DNA from: Bifidobacterium asteroides DSM 20089
GTDB taxonomy: Bacteria > Actinomycetota > Actinomycetes > Actinomycetales > Bifidobacteriaceae
Assembly: GCF_002715865.1 (NCBI RefSeq)
Contig: NZ_CP017696.1
Location: 1,178,001-1,242,000 of the forward strand
DNA: 64,000 bases
Reading direction: 5' to 3'
Shown in pieces: positions 1 to 9,481 of this stretch. Under the pieces are notes generated by a model. The model saw only the letters and a program-made list of their open reading frames with translations, was not told the origin of the DNA and did not search any database. Each line of letters starts with the position of its first letter. Within the stretch, counting starts at the first letter, position 1. A program made the position numbers and the translations under genes.

Positions 1-2072
1 TCGTCGGTCTGACCCGCGGAGGCATCATCATTCGAGACATTCTCCTGCGATGCATCATCAGCGGCCGACTCATCCACATCGGACCCGTTGGCCGACGGTG
101 GCGGCGCAAAGGCGGCAGAGTCAAGGTCCACGCCCTGCATGAGATCCTTGAACTCACGGTCCACGGATTCCTTTTCGCCCTGGTCCTCGGCCTTGTCCTC
201 CCCGTCTTCCTGTTGTTGCCCAGGAACCATCCGGGAGGCAATGGGCTTGGTGGGATCGCCATGCACGTCGCCATCCTTGGGATCAGCCTTGGACCCAGTT
301 GGGGCCACCTCGCCTGAACGCATGCGCTCGAAGGCCTCAAGGGCCTGTCCCATCATGGTCCTGATAGCCGAGTTCTGCTGATCTACAGCCTCTTCCAGAC
401 CGATGGAGTCGATCTGCAGGCTGACCTCACGCACGGCCGGATCCGCCCCGAAGGCCAGGGCGGCCATCATCAGACCGACGCGCAGGTTGTAGTCAGCGCT
501 CATGGCGGACCGCTCGCCCTCGTCCAGGTCCCGCCAGGCACGGGACTGGTCCTCATAGCGGCTGGAGGGCATCATGGTGCGCCCAGCAGCAGTGAAAGCC
601 ATGGCGACCTGCCCTTGGGCAAGGTTGGATCTGAATTCCACGTCGAAACGGAAGGGCAGCCGAAGGGATCGCATCAGCATGGACAGCGTCTGCCGGTAGA
701 CCCACTCGGATTGCACCGGCTCCTGACCTTGCCCGTCCGCTCGCACCGGCAACGCCTGGGGAGCCTGTTGACGCACCATGACGGCGGTCGCCGCAGCCTT
801 GTCGACCATGGCATTGATAGCGGTCAGCCCGTCGTCCTCCATGGGGTTGAAGCGAACCGGATAGTCCCCCGGGCGCAGCAAGGCGACAATGGCGGGATCA
901 TCCAAAAGCGCCTGGTCCAGCCGGGTTGCCTGGACGCGGTTGATCGAGTCCTCGGTGGGCAGCGTTCCCAGGCGGGCATTGCGCTCCAGCCAGGCGCTGA
1001 CGGCGGCAAACCTGTTGAGATTGCCCTCGATGCGCAGGGCCGCAAGGGCGGCGGTGAACTCCAGTCCATTGTCCCAGCTCAGGAAGTAGGCGCCGGAATA
1101 AGAGGAAGCATACAGATGCAGGGGCTCGGCCCCATGAACGGCCTCAAGGCCTGAGACGGGCGATAGGGCCCCAGCCTCGCGCATCAGGTCGGCGAACAGA
1201 TCCTCCAGACCGGAGACCCGCTGTCCGTGGGAGCGTGCCTGAATCATGTCACCAACGCTGCGTCGGATGGCTCCCATGGGCGCCTCCCTGTTGAGCCTGT
1301 AGAAGATGTTGCCCGAGCCGAACCCGGTGAAGGTTCCCTGGATGCGCGGCAGCAGGTATGCAGCGAAGAAAGCAATGGCCACAGCATCCCGGTACTCGAG
1401 ATCCAGGCGCATCTCCGGAGGCAGCAATGGACGCAGCTGCTCAAGTGAATAGCGGCCATCGGCTCGCAGCCAGGAGGCCAGCCAACGCATGTGGCCGGCC
1501 TCGTCACGGCCTGCTACGGCACCCTGCAGGGCACGGACCGGACCCGAATCCTGATCCGGATCGCGGCCCAGCCGACGACCATCGGCCAGGGTCACCTCCT
1601 CCTCCCTGCCCAGCAAGAAGGCAGGCTCCATGTTCTGCAGGTCCATCCGGCTCTGATCGCCGATGAAGACCCGGCCATGGTCGTCGGCCAGAGCAATCTG
1701 AGCAAAATGACGACGATCGGTGAAAATCCCCAGCGCGAAGCCGCGGCCGGGCGCATCAGGCCACTGGACCCAGCCCAACGTCAACCCCTCGGGCACGCCC
1801 TGCAGACGAGGAAAAAGACGACGCTTGACCGCGATACCCAGGATACGGCTGTGGGAGGCCAGAAATTCGCGCATCTGACGATCATCTGGATGGCGTCCCG
1901 TCCTGTTGATCAGATTGACCATGTCGGCCACCGAAGAATCCAGGGGATGATCCCCACGATCCCCCGTGGTCGGCCGAGAGGAGCCTACCAATCCCTCCAG
2001 CGCGGAAAGAATGGAACGGCCCAGGCCTGACAAATCCCCGATCCCCCGGGACTTCTTCGCGTTCTTGGACAT
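1..2072 (-). CDS. Conserved protein of unknown function, 3' end outside window
   Basis: A long open frame runs leftward from an ATG at 2072 to the window edge without a stop, giving about 690 residues. I do not recognise a catalytic domain. The N-terminus is basic (MSKNAKKSRG), the middle about 500 residues look like a soluble, mainly helical protein, and from about residue 580 the chain becomes acidic and low in complexity, rich in D, E, S and Q, suggesting a disordered tail. There is no signal peptide or membrane segment. No Shine-Dalgarno precedes the ATG; a GACAAT hexamer lies 7 nt upstream, so translation may be leaderless. It is divergent from the membrane protein that starts 50 bp away. 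Reading frame and codon use are typical of this window, so it is a real gene; function unknown. Confidence 0.75.
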   Translation of the reverse strand, partial: MSKNAKKSRGIGDLSGLGRSILSALEGLVGSSRPTTGDRGDHPLDSSVADMVNLINRTGRHPDDRQMREFLASHSRILGIAVKRRLFPRLQGVPEGLTLGWVQWPDAPGRGFALGIFTDRRHFAQIALADDHGRVFIGDQSRMDLQNMEPAFLLGREEEVTLADGRRLGRDPDQDSGPVRALQGAVAGRDEAGHMRWLASWLRADGRYSLEQLRPLLPPEMRLDLEYRDAVAIAFFAAYLLPRIQGTFTGFGSGNIFYRLNREAPMGAIRRSVGDMIQARSHGQRVSGLEDLFADLMREAGALSPVSGLEAVHGAEPLHLYASSYSGAYFLSWDNGLEFTAALAALRIEGNLNRFAAVSAWLERNARLGTLPTEDSINRVQATRLDQALLDDPAIVALLRPGDYPVRFNPMEDDGLTAINAMVDKAAATAVMVRQQAPQALPVRADGQGQEPVQSEWVYRQTLSMLMRSLRLPFRFDVEFRSNLAQGQVAMAFTAAGRTMMPSSRYEDQSRAWRDLDEGERSAMSADYNLRVGLMMAALAFGADPAVREVSLQIDSIGLEEAVDQQNSAIRTMMGQALEAFERMRSGEVAPTGSKADPKDGDVHGDPTKPIASRMVPGQQQEDGEDKAEDQGEKESVDREFKDLMQGVDLDSAAFAPPPSANGSDVDESAADDASQENVSNDDASAGQTD

Positions 2073-2110
2073 ACTTTCGATTGTCCCAATCCAGCCCGAC
2101 ATGTCGCCGT

Positions 2111-2116
2111 TAGAAT
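2111..2116 (+). promoter_or_regulatory. -10 hexamer of a probable leaderless promoter
   Basis: TAGAAT lies exactly 6 nt before the GTG at 2123. That places the expected transcription start at or next to the start codon. There is no Shine-Dalgarno in the 50 bp intergenic space and no good -35 at the usual distance. Confidence 0.4.
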
Positions 2117-2122
2117 AAAACA

Positions 2123-4384
2123 GTGATGACTCTGCCAGCCCTGCGACGCCCCACCCCGACCAGGGGTACGACTATTCGCCTGCTGGTGACACTTGTCGTC
2201 ATACTCGTCTGCGAACTGGGGGTATTCAATCTGGCCCATTGGCAGTCATTGGCCAGCTCCTCCTCGAACCCTCCAACAAGAACCACAGGCAATACTGAGT
2301 CCCGGTCGGGCCAGCTGGGGCCAGGACTGTCCACGTTGCCGGGTGGGGGACTAAAGGTCATTGATCCGGCCGGCGCCTGGATGGATGTCCCAGTCGCCGA
2401 CGGACAGACAACCTTCGTTCAGGCCCACCTGACGGAAGACGTCGAGGAATCCCTGTCGCAGATTCATGTACGTCTGGACCTGCGCCTGGCCGGCGACAAG
2501 GGTTGGACCCAGGGCACACGAGGGCTGATCTGCCCCGGTCTGACCCGCAGCCACTATCTGCGCATCAGAGGCAATTCCCATGAAGGCCGGATCCAGGCCA
2601 TGCGCCTATGGATACAGGAACCCATCGGATCTCGGCTGGAGCTGACCGGCATGACCCCTGCCAAGGTGGTCCCATTCGACTTCAATCCGGCGCGGATACT
2701 TGTGCTGGTCTTTCTGGCGGCACTGATCCTGGGCTACCTGCCAGGCTCGGTTCTCTGGCGGACTCGGCTGGATACGGGCTCGGTGAGCCAGCGCCTGGTC
2801 CTGGCTCTGATTCTGACTCCGCTGGCAGCCTGGTCCTGTTGGAACATCCAACATGATCTGTCCACCTTCACCCCCATGGCCTACCACCAGCCGAATGCCT
2901 ACGTCTACGACTTCAACCAGTACGATCATGTGGCCCAGGCCCTGCTGCATGGACACCCCTGGCTGGATCTTGGCCAGGCGCCTGGTCTGGCCAAGGCGGC
3001 GAATCCTTTTGACATAGCCACCCGCAACGCGCTGCTGGCCCAGGACCAGCAACCCATATATTGGGACTACGTCTACCGGGACGGCCACTGGTACTCCTAT
3101 TTCGGAGCATTTCCCGTGCTGCTGCTCTTCCTGCCCTATAGAGTGATAACCAGTCTGGTTCATCCGGGCGGCTATGCCCTGCCCACCAGTTCGGCTGCCT
3201 CTCTGCTGATCGCGATGGCCACCATCATGACAGCCCTGGCCACCATCCGCCTGCTGAACCGATGGTTCCCCCGGGTCAACCTGGCTGTGGTCGGTATGGC
3301 CCTCATGACCATGCTGGGAGGATCCGGCATGGCCTACCTCTGGTGCCGTCGCAACTTCTATACGATTCCCTTCGATGCCTCCTTGCTGGCGGTCATGACC
3401 GGACTCTGGCTCTGGATGGGAGCCAGACGGGTCCATCGACAGTCTGCGGGCACCGGTGGGCATTCGGGTCGTCGTTCAACACGAATGTGGACCGTAGAGG
3501 ACGGGGACCGACCCTGGCAACTGTCCAGACCCCGGCTCTTCCTGGGATCACTGTCAGTGGCTGCCACCCTGGGCTGCCGACCAACCTTCCTGGCAGCCGG
3601 CCTACTGGCGTTGCCCCTGTTTGCCGAGGAAATAAGGGCAGTCATCAACGCCCTGTTCAGGCGTGGGCACCATACTGCCGGCCTGTCTCGAAGGCGGGCG
3701 CTGTCCCTGCTGGTCTGTGGCCTGTTGCCGGTTCTCCTGATTGCCGCTCCCCTGCTCTGGTACAACCGCTGGCGCTTCGGATCTCTGCTGGACTTCGGCA
3801 ACCGGTATCAGATGACCGTCCTGGATCTGACCAACTATCATCCCGGCACCGCGGGCCTGCTTCAGATCTTTGGCTACTACCTTCTGCAGCCCTTGACCAC
3901 CCTGCCGGTCTTCCCCTACCTGCAATTCTCCCCTGCTCCCATGCGGGTCTGGCACTTCACCGAACCCGGTCTGGGCGGGCTGCTGGTCACCACCCCGGTA
4001 CTTATACCGGCCCTTGCCCTTCTTGCTCTACCCCGGGTACGAGAAGAGCTGCAGCTTCGAGGCTGGATCCCCGGCCTGATTCTGGCCCCTGCCCTGGCGA
4101 CCCTGGTCATGGCTGCAGACTCCTATATAGGGGGGTTCTCAGTGCGCTACAGCATTGACTTCGCCTGGCTGATCTGCCTGGCAGCTGTTGTGGTCATGGC
4201 CGCCGCATCCTCAACATATGAAGACGGCCGTTCCCGCTCCGGAGTGGGAACGGCCGTCATGAGCCTGCTAACACTCGCCTGTCTGACTGGGTTGGTCTTG
4301 ACCTTCATCAACGCCATGGTCCTACTGGAGCACTTCGACTCCAGTCAGGCCATGAACGTAGCCGTCTGGTTCCTAGCACCCTGA
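2123..4384 (+). CDS. Large polytopic membrane protein, possible GT-C type glycosyltransferase
   Basis: This 753-residue protein has an N-terminal membrane segment (about residues 17-35), an extracytoplasmic stretch of about 150 residues, then about ten hydrophobic segments from residue 190 to the C-terminus. A conserved-looking loop (YDFNQYDHVAQALLHGHPWL, later IYWDYVYRDGHWYSYFGAFP) rich in aromatic and acidic residues follows the third membrane segment. This architecture, with acidic and aromatic residues in the first large external loop, resembles GT-C fold glycosyltransferases or mannosyltransferases that use lipid-linked sugars, but I see no diagnostic motif, so the enzyme role is an inference. 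The start is GTG 2123 (a following ATG at 2126 is possible); it fits a leaderless transcript. It converges on the GH3 gene, with only 18 bp between stops. It might act in cell-envelope polysaccharide assembly. Confidence 0.75.
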   Translation: MMTLPALRRPTPTRGTTIRLLVTLVVILVCELGVFNLAHWQSLASSSSNPPTRTTGNTESRSGQLGPGLSTLPGGGLKVIDPAGAWMDVPVADGQTTFVQAHLTEDVEESLSQIHVRLDLRLAGDKGWTQGTRGLICPGLTRSHYLRIRGNSHEGRIQAMRLWIQEPIGSRLELTGMTPAKVVPFDFNPARILVLVFLAALILGYLPGSVLWRTRLDTGSVSQRLVLALILTPLAAWSCWNIQHDLSTFTPMAYHQPNAYVYDFNQYDHVAQALLHGHPWLDLGQAPGLAKAANPFDIATRNALLAQDQQPIYWDYVYRDGHWYSYFGAFPVLLLFLPYRVITSLVHPGGYALPTSSAASLLIAMATIMTALATIRLLNRWFPRVNLAVVGMALMTMLGGSGMAYLWCRRNFYTIPFDASLLAVMTGLWLWMGARRVHRQSAGTGGHSGRRSTRMWTVEDGDRPWQLSRPRLFLGSLSVAATLGCRPTFLAAGLLALPLFAEEIRAVINALFRRGHHTAGLSRRRALSLLVCGLLPVLLIAAPLLWYNRWRFGSLLDFGNRYQMTVLDLTNYHPGTAGLLQIFGYYLLQPLTTLPVFPYLQFSPAPMRVWHFTEPGLGGLLVTTPVLIPALALLALPRVREELQLRGWIPGLILAPALATLVMAADSYIGGFSVRYSIDFAWLICLAAVVVMAAASSTYEDGRSRSGVGTAVMSLLTLACLTGLVLTFINAMVLLEHFDSSQAMNVAVWFLAP

Positions 4385-4402
4385 GCCCGGCCGACAGCGA
4401 TG

Positions 4403-6640
4403 TCAGGAGTCGCGGCCCTGCTGCTTGAGGGCTTGGTGATACCGGTCGACCATGTCAGCCACGATGCCATTGCCATCGCCGCCTGACAAGGTGATGACCG
4501 ATGCCAGGGGCATGGTGTCGAAGAGCTGAGCAGTATTGGGATCGTCCGGCAGCGGTATGCCATCCTGATCGATACGATCGCGCATGATAGGCCCGCCAAT
4601 CGAATTCTCGCGCCACTCGGCCATGGTCGATTCGGCATTCAGCGGAATGAACCTGCCGTCGCCATCCACCTGCAGGTCCTCTTCCGCAACCAGATCTCGG
4701 CTTGAGGTACCCACCTGGATGCGGTAGGTGCCCGCCTCAACATGCCAGGCATCCATGGCCGTCGACCAGTAGGCGAAGTCGCGCTCGGTCAGGTCCATGC
4801 TCACCCGGCTGGACTGTCCGGCCTTCAGGAAGACCTTGGTGAAGGCCTTGAGCTCATGGCTGGGCCGATTCACCCGGCTGGCGCAGGGGGCCACGTAGAC
4901 CTGCACGGTCTGTGCACCGTCCACCTGCGAAGTATTGGTCACGGTCACCTCCACCCGAGCCGAGCTGGCTCCGGTCTTGGTCACTGCAACCTGATCCAGG
5001 GCGAAGTCGGCATAGGACAGACCGAAGCCGAAGGGGAAGGCCACGGGACGCTGGAAGGTGTCGTAGTAGCGGTAGCCCACATAGACGCCCTCGCCATAGC
5101 GTGAATGACCCTCCTCGCCGGGGAAGGAGGTGATGGTGGGGTTGTCCTCCAGCCGGACCGGGATGGTTTCAGGCAGGTGGCCCGAGGGAGTGGCGGCACC
5201 GGTCAGCACATCCACCACGGCGCGACCACCCTCCTGGCCCAGCAGCCAGGTCTCCAGCAGACCCTTGGTCTTGTCCATCCAGTCGGCAACCGTCACCACT
5301 GCTCCATTGGAGAGGACGGCGACCACCCGGTCGTTGACCTCGGAGACAGCCTTGAGCAGGGCCACCTGCTTTTCAGGAAGGTCCATGCTGGTACGGTCAA
5401 AGCCTTCGGATTCGGCGTATTCAGGCAACCCCAGGAAGAGCACCACGGTGTCGGCTCCGCGCGCAACTTCAAGCGCTTGCCGGGTCAGGGCGGGATCCTG
5501 CTCCTTCTCGTCCAACGTGAACCCGGGCGCGAAGTCCACATTCATGCCGGCCTCCTTGAAGCCATCCAGCGCTGAGGAGACCTCGGTCGGCGTGATATGC
5601 GAGGAGCCTCCACCCTGATAGCGTGGGGTCCTGGCGAACTCGCCGATGACGGCGACCTTCTTTTGCGGGTCAAGGGGCAGAATCCTGTCCTCATTGCGCA
5701 AGAGGACGATGGACTCCTGAGCTGCTCGGCGGGCCATGTCGTTGTGTTCCTGGACGTCGTAGCGATAACCCTGTTGGGACATGGCCGGACGGGCCTTGTC
5801 GATCAGGTCCAGAATCCCCTGGGCCATCCGGTCCAGCTGCTCCTTGTCCAGCTTGCCAGCCTGCACGGCCTGGACCACCTGGTCGTCGGTACGGGAGGGC
5901 GGCATCTCCAGATTGAGCCCGGCCTGCAGGGCATCGACCCTGTTGTGGACGGCACCCCAGTCGGACATTACCATGCCCTGGTAGCCCCACTCGCCGCGCA
6001 GAACGTCCGTCAGCAGCCAGCGGTTCTCCGAGCTGAAGACCCCATTGACCTTGTTGTAGGCACACATGATGGTCCAGGGCTTGGCATTTTTGACCACGTA
6101 TTCAAAGGCCGGCAGGTAGATCTCGCGCAGGGTGCGCACGTCCACGTCAGAGCTGACCCTGAGCCGGTCGGTCTCCTGGTTGTTGGCTGCAAAGTGCTTC
6201 AGAGAGGTTCCAACCCCCTTGGATTGGACACCCTCAACCAGACCTGCGGCTTCATGCCCAGCCAGCACAGGATCCTCCGAGTAAAACTCGAAGTTGCGGC
6301 CGCCCAGCGGGCTTCGCTTGATGTTGATGCCTGGTCCCAGGATTACAGCCACCTTCTCCTGGATGCACTCCTCGCCCATGGCCTGGCCCACTTGGTAGGT
6401 CAGATCGGGGTTCCAGGAGGAGGCCAATCCGGCGGTCGGAGGGAAGCAAGTGGCCGGAACCGATCCGTAGACGTCAGAACCGGTGGCCTTGCGCAGGCCG
6501 TAGGGGCCGTCAGTGATCATATAACCTTCATAGCCCTTGTCGGGCAGCCCCTGCAGGTGCCAGGAGTCGGACCCCGAGGTCAGCGAGGCCTCCTCTTGCA
6601 GGTCCAGATCCTTGGCTTTGGTATGCGTTTGTTCTGTCAT
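4403..6640 (-). CDS. GH3 family beta-glycosidase (beta-glucosidase type)
   Basis: This 745-residue cytoplasmic enzyme (no signal peptide) hydrolyses terminal beta-linked sugars from short oligosaccharides. The (alpha/beta)8 domain occupies about residues 20-300 and contains the GH3 signature GMVMSDWGAVHNR, in which the Asp of SDW is the catalytic nucleophile, and KHFAANNQETDR, a substrate-binding motif. The alpha/beta sandwich domain follows (about 320-530), then a fibronectin-III-like domain (about 560-650) characteristic of GH3 beta-glucosidases, and a short extension. The start ATG has a good ribosome site (AAAGGA, 7 nt). The next gene upstream in the same direction is an MFS sugar transporter, so import followed by cytoplasmic hydrolysis of a beta-glucoside or xyloside is likely. 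The exact sugar specificity cannot be read from the sequence. Confidence 0.92.
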   Translation of the reverse strand: MTEQTHTKAKDLDLQEEASLTSGSDSWHLQGLPDKGYEGYMITDGPYGLRKATGSDVYGSVPATCFPPTAGLASSWNPDLTYQVGQAMGEECIQEKVAVILGPGINIKRSPLGGRNFEFYSEDPVLAGHEAAGLVEGVQSKGVGTSLKHFAANNQETDRLRVSSDVDVRTLREIYLPAFEYVVKNAKPWTIMCAYNKVNGVFSSENRWLLTDVLRGEWGYQGMVMSDWGAVHNRVDALQAGLNLEMPPSRTDDQVVQAVQAGKLDKEQLDRMAQGILDLIDKARPAMSQQGYRYDVQEHNDMARRAAQESIVLLRNEDRILPLDPQKKVAVIGEFARTPRYQGGGSSHITPTEVSSALDGFKEAGMNVDFAPGFTLDEKEQDPALTRQALEVARGADTVVLFLGLPEYAESEGFDRTSMDLPEKQVALLKAVSEVNDRVVAVLSNGAVVTVADWMDKTKGLLETWLLGQEGGRAVVDVLTGAATPSGHLPETIPVRLEDNPTITSFPGEEGHSRYGEGVYVGYRYYDTFQRPVAFPFGFGLSYADFALDQVAVTKTGASSARVEVTVTNTSQVDGAQTVQVYVAPCASRVNRPSHELKAFTKVFLKAGQSSRVSMDLTERDFAYWSTAMDAWHVEAGTYRIQVGTSSRDLVAEEDLQVDGDGRFIPLNAESTMAEWRENSIGGPIMRDRIDQDGIPLPDDPNTAQLFDTMPLASVITLSGGDGNGIVADMVDRYHQALKQQGRDS

Positions 6641-6718
6641 GTCTTTTTCCTTTCGAGTTTTCGGGTTCGATTAGCCGGTCCGCGGCTCAGCACAGGTCCA
6701 GATTACAGGTTTTCAGAC

Positions 6719-8092
6719 TCACTTGACCTTGCGGATCATCATGATGAAGACGGTTCCCACCAGCAGGCAGGCGATGGCGACTGGGAAGATCATCCTGTAG
6801 CCGCCGAAGAGACCAATGATCAAAGTCGTGCACCCGGGGGCGATCACCTGGCCGATCGTATTGGCCAGGTTGAGGATGCCCAGATCCTTACCGGCCTCCT
6901 TGGCGTTCGGCAGCACGTCGACGTTCAGCGCCTGGTCGACTGACATGTAGCAGCCGTTGCCGATTCCAGCCAGGGCGGCATAGAAGTACATGCCCGTGGC
7001 GGTCGGCATCAGGAAGGGGAAGAGTATGCCGACGGCGAGGATCAGGCAGCTAGTGGCTACGATCACCTTCCGTCTGTGCAGGAAGTCTGAGAGCGGACCC
7101 GAGACCACGGAGGCCAGGATGGTTGTCACCACCGAGATCAGTGCCATGACCTTGAGTGTGGATGCGGCCTGGGCATCGCTCAGGTGGCAGTACTTCTGCA
7201 GTATATAAAGCTGGTAGCCCTGAATCATGAAGCAGCCGACAACGAAGGTGAACCTGCCCAGAAGCGCCAGGTAGAAGTCGCGGCAATTCTTGGTGGGCGG
7301 TATGAAGGACCGGCCGACATCCGCCCAGGTCCGTTCCACGACCGTGTTGGCAGCCGACTTCTCCCGGGGCCAGATCAGCACGGTGAGAATGCCGGAAAAG
7401 AGGAAGATGATCATAGCGACTACAAGGCCGGTATGGATGTTGGCCATGAACGAGCTGCCGATGATGGTTCCCAACTGCTGGCCGATGACCTGGCTGGCCC
7501 CATAGAGTGCCGAATAGGTTCCCCTGGTCGACTCGGGAATCCTGTCGGAGAGGACCGCCACGGCCGGGGCTATCAGGCAGTTGATGCCTACCTGCACAAT
7601 GCACCAGCCGAAGATGATCATGGGGAGTGTATGGGACTGGATGACAAGCAGGAAGCCAAGGGCGCCGATGATGCCGCCCAGCACGATCCAGGGGGTGCGC
7701 TTGCCGACTCGGAACCTGGACATGTCAGAGAGAGCGCCGAAAACAACGTTGGCCACCAAGGCGAACACGCAGCCGATCGAATTCATCGTCCCCAGAGCCG
7801 CTTCAGCGCTGACTCCATGCAGGGAATTAAAAATCTGAGGCAGGAGGACCCCGGACCCCATGGTAAAGGGCGCGGCCCAGAGCAGGGATACCAGGACGAA
7901 CCCAATGGCAAAGCGGACCTTCTCCGCGCTGTTGAGCCTTCTGCCCGTATCCGGAGCCAGGCTTGGATCCACGCCTTGATTCGCCACAGCACCGGTCTCA
8001 TCTACAGAAGCCATGGCCTTGATGTTTTCCCCGATCCGGGCACCAGCCCCGTCGGCTGGGCCTCCCCTTCGATCCTTATTTTCGTCTACCAT
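6719..8092 (-). CDS. MFS transporter, GPH/sugar-symporter-like
   Basis: This 457-residue integral membrane protein has about twelve hydrophobic segments and a basic cytoplasmic loop RFRVGKRTPWIVLGG between helices 2 and 3, a pattern of glycoside-pentoside-hexuronide and SLC45-like sugar transporters. The first 50 residues are hydrophilic. I chose ATG 8092 because AAGGAG lies 8 nt upstream; a GTG at 8101 would overlap that site. The GH3 beta-glycosidase gene lies 78 bp downstream on the same strand, so the two probably form a small carbohydrate-use operon in which this protein imports the glycoside. The substrate is inferred only from this neighbour. Confidence 0.88.
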   Translation of the reverse strand: MVDENKDRRGGPADGAGARIGENIKAMASVDETGAVANQGVDPSLAPDTGRRLNSAEKVRFAIGFVLVSLLWAAPFTMGSGVLLPQIFNSLHGVSAEAALGTMNSIGCVFALVANVVFGALSDMSRFRVGKRTPWIVLGGIIGALGFLLVIQSHTLPMIIFGWCIVQVGINCLIAPAVAVLSDRIPESTRGTYSALYGASQVIGQQLGTIIGSSFMANIHTGLVVAMIIFLFSGILTVLIWPREKSAANTVVERTWADVGRSFIPPTKNCRDFYLALLGRFTFVVGCFMIQGYQLYILQKYCHLSDAQAASTLKVMALISVVTTILASVVSGPLSDFLHRRKVIVATSCLILAVGILFPFLMPTATGMYFYAALAGIGNGCYMSVDQALNVDVLPNAKEAGKDLGILNLANTIGQVIAPGCTTLIIGLFGGYRMIFPVAIACLLVGTVFIMMIRKVK

Positions 8093-8176
8093 CGTTATCA
8101 CTCCTTCGTGTGCAGCCTTGCAATCAGTGGCTCATCATTGAGCCGTACCAATCTCCCCCCTTCCATAAACGGCAAT

Positions 8177-8194
8177 TGTTCCGAACATATTATC
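8177..8194 (-). promoter_or_regulatory. Palindrome and -10-like box upstream of the MFS/GH3 pair
   Basis: An 11-bp inverted repeat, TGTTC-C-GAACA, sits at 8177-8187, about 85 bp upstream of the MFS start. On the minus strand a GATAAT box (8189-8194) immediately precedes it, which is a position typical for an operator blocking transcription. No regulator gene lies next to it in the window. The call rests on symmetry and position only. Confidence 0.25.
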
Positions 8195-8218
8195 GGAGCG
8201 AACAGTGCATTATGTGGG

Positions 8219-9406
8219 TTATAAACAGGTTATTTTTCCGATAGCTGAGACGACTGAGTTCACATTTCGGCGGAATTCCAAGGTTTCCGGAAGGAGCGAC
8301 AGGGCCAGATATCCGTTGCCTGGCATGTCGAAAAAGTATCCGGGCTGGCCAGTCAACCCGTAGGACCCAATCAGGCGAAGAATCAGCTCCTCCTCGTCGA
8401 TGACCTGAGGAAAACGCAACAGAACGTTCCAGCCTCCCTCAGGCCTGAGCAGGGAGACGCAGGACTCCTTTTGGCCCAGTGTCTGTCTGAGGATTCCGAG
8501 ATTGCCCCTGATACGCTTGCCCACCCGGCTGGTCTGAACGGGAATATCCGAGAGCATGGCTTCCATATCCCTGGTGATCAGAAGACTCATGGGCAGGTAA
8601 TCATCTGCTATCAGGTCAAGATGACGCTTGGCGGCGGCTACTTGGTCTGCGGGCCCGGAAACCTGGATCCAGCCCACCTTGGCATGGGGGGCTGCCAGAC
8701 TCTTCGAGAACCCATCCAGGGCGAAGGTCAGCACCCGATCCTCACCAGCCAGCCGGGCACGGCCCGGCAGGGGATCCAGAGGATAGCCGAAGAAGACCTC
8801 GTCGGCGATGATGGCCACCCCCTGCCGCTGGCAGAGTTCCAGCAGCGACCGACGCTCTTCCGGATGAATGTAGGAACCGGTGGGGTTGTTGGGGTTGATA
8901 AGGACCAGGGCACGGATACGGTCGCCTCCAGGCCCCTCCAGGGCCTGCCTTACCGTGGCCAGGTCAAGGACCCAGGACCCGTCATAGGTCAGGCGGTATG
9001 GGATTGTTCGGACGCATTCCAGACCGGCGATTGATTCAATCAGAGGATATCCGGGTCTGGGCTCCAGAATGGCGTCACCCGGGTCGCAGAGGAGCTTCAT
9101 CAGCCAGGAATAAGCCTGGGATGTGGAAGAGAGCAGGTAGAGATCATCAGAATCGACCGATGTACCGTCCTCGCTCTGGCTCAATCTCTGCCGCCTGGTC
9201 AGAAACCCAGCCAGGGACTGGCGGGCCGCAAGAGGTCCCCTCGGTTCCGCCTCATAGACTTGGGGCAGAAATGACGGGGCCAGCCCGAAGCGGGTGGGAT
9301 TGGAATCATTCAGCCTGCCTAGCTTGAGACCATGGGCACGTGCTTCGGCCTCGGCCAGGGCAATGCGATTGGGGCGGTCAGACCCGGTACGGTGAGAAAA
9401 ATGCAT
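8219..9406 (-). CDS. Class I/II pyridoxal-phosphate aminotransferase
   Basis: This 395-residue fold-type I PLP enzyme probably transfers amino groups between an amino acid and a 2-oxo acid. Visible features are the cofactor-contact segment LLSSTSQAYSWLMKLL, the diagnostic NPNNPTGSY loop, IIADEVFFGYPL with the Asp that pairs with the pyridine nitrogen and the Tyr that contacts the cofactor, and DGFSKSLAAPHAKVGW, which contains the Schiff-base lysine in an SKS motif and the later conserved region. The length is normal for the family. The start ATG 9406 has GGAG 10 nt upstream. It is a lone gene between the MFS gene and polyphosphate glucokinase. The amino acid specificity cannot be assigned from sequence. 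Confidence 0.88.
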   Translation of the reverse strand: MHFSHRTGSDRPNRIALAEAEARAHGLKLGRLNDSNPTRFGLAPSFLPQVYEAEPRGPLAARQSLAGFLTRRQRLSQSEDGTSVDSDDLYLLSSTSQAYSWLMKLLCDPGDAILEPRPGYPLIESIAGLECVRTIPYRLTYDGSWVLDLATVRQALEGPGGDRIRALVLINPNNPTGSYIHPEERRSLLELCQRQGVAIIADEVFFGYPLDPLPGRARLAGEDRVLTFALDGFSKSLAAPHAKVGWIQVSGPADQVAAAKRHLDLIADDYLPMSLLITRDMEAMLSDIPVQTSRVGKRIRGNLGILRQTLGQKESCVSLLRPEGGWNVLLRFPQVIDEEELILRLIGSYGLTGQPGYFFDMPGNGYLALSLLPETLEFRRNVNSVVSAIGKITCL

Positions 9407-9481
9407 GATTTTTCAACTCCTCATCCGATCCGGCAGTCGCCAGAACGCCCCATACAGGATAGTCGCAGGAAAAACCCTGCT

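Noticed and set aside
5597-6943. 448-codon open frame on the plus strand
   Set aside because: It lies antisense to the GH3 gene and the MFS 3' end; the low stop frequency is a result of high GC. No homology pattern.
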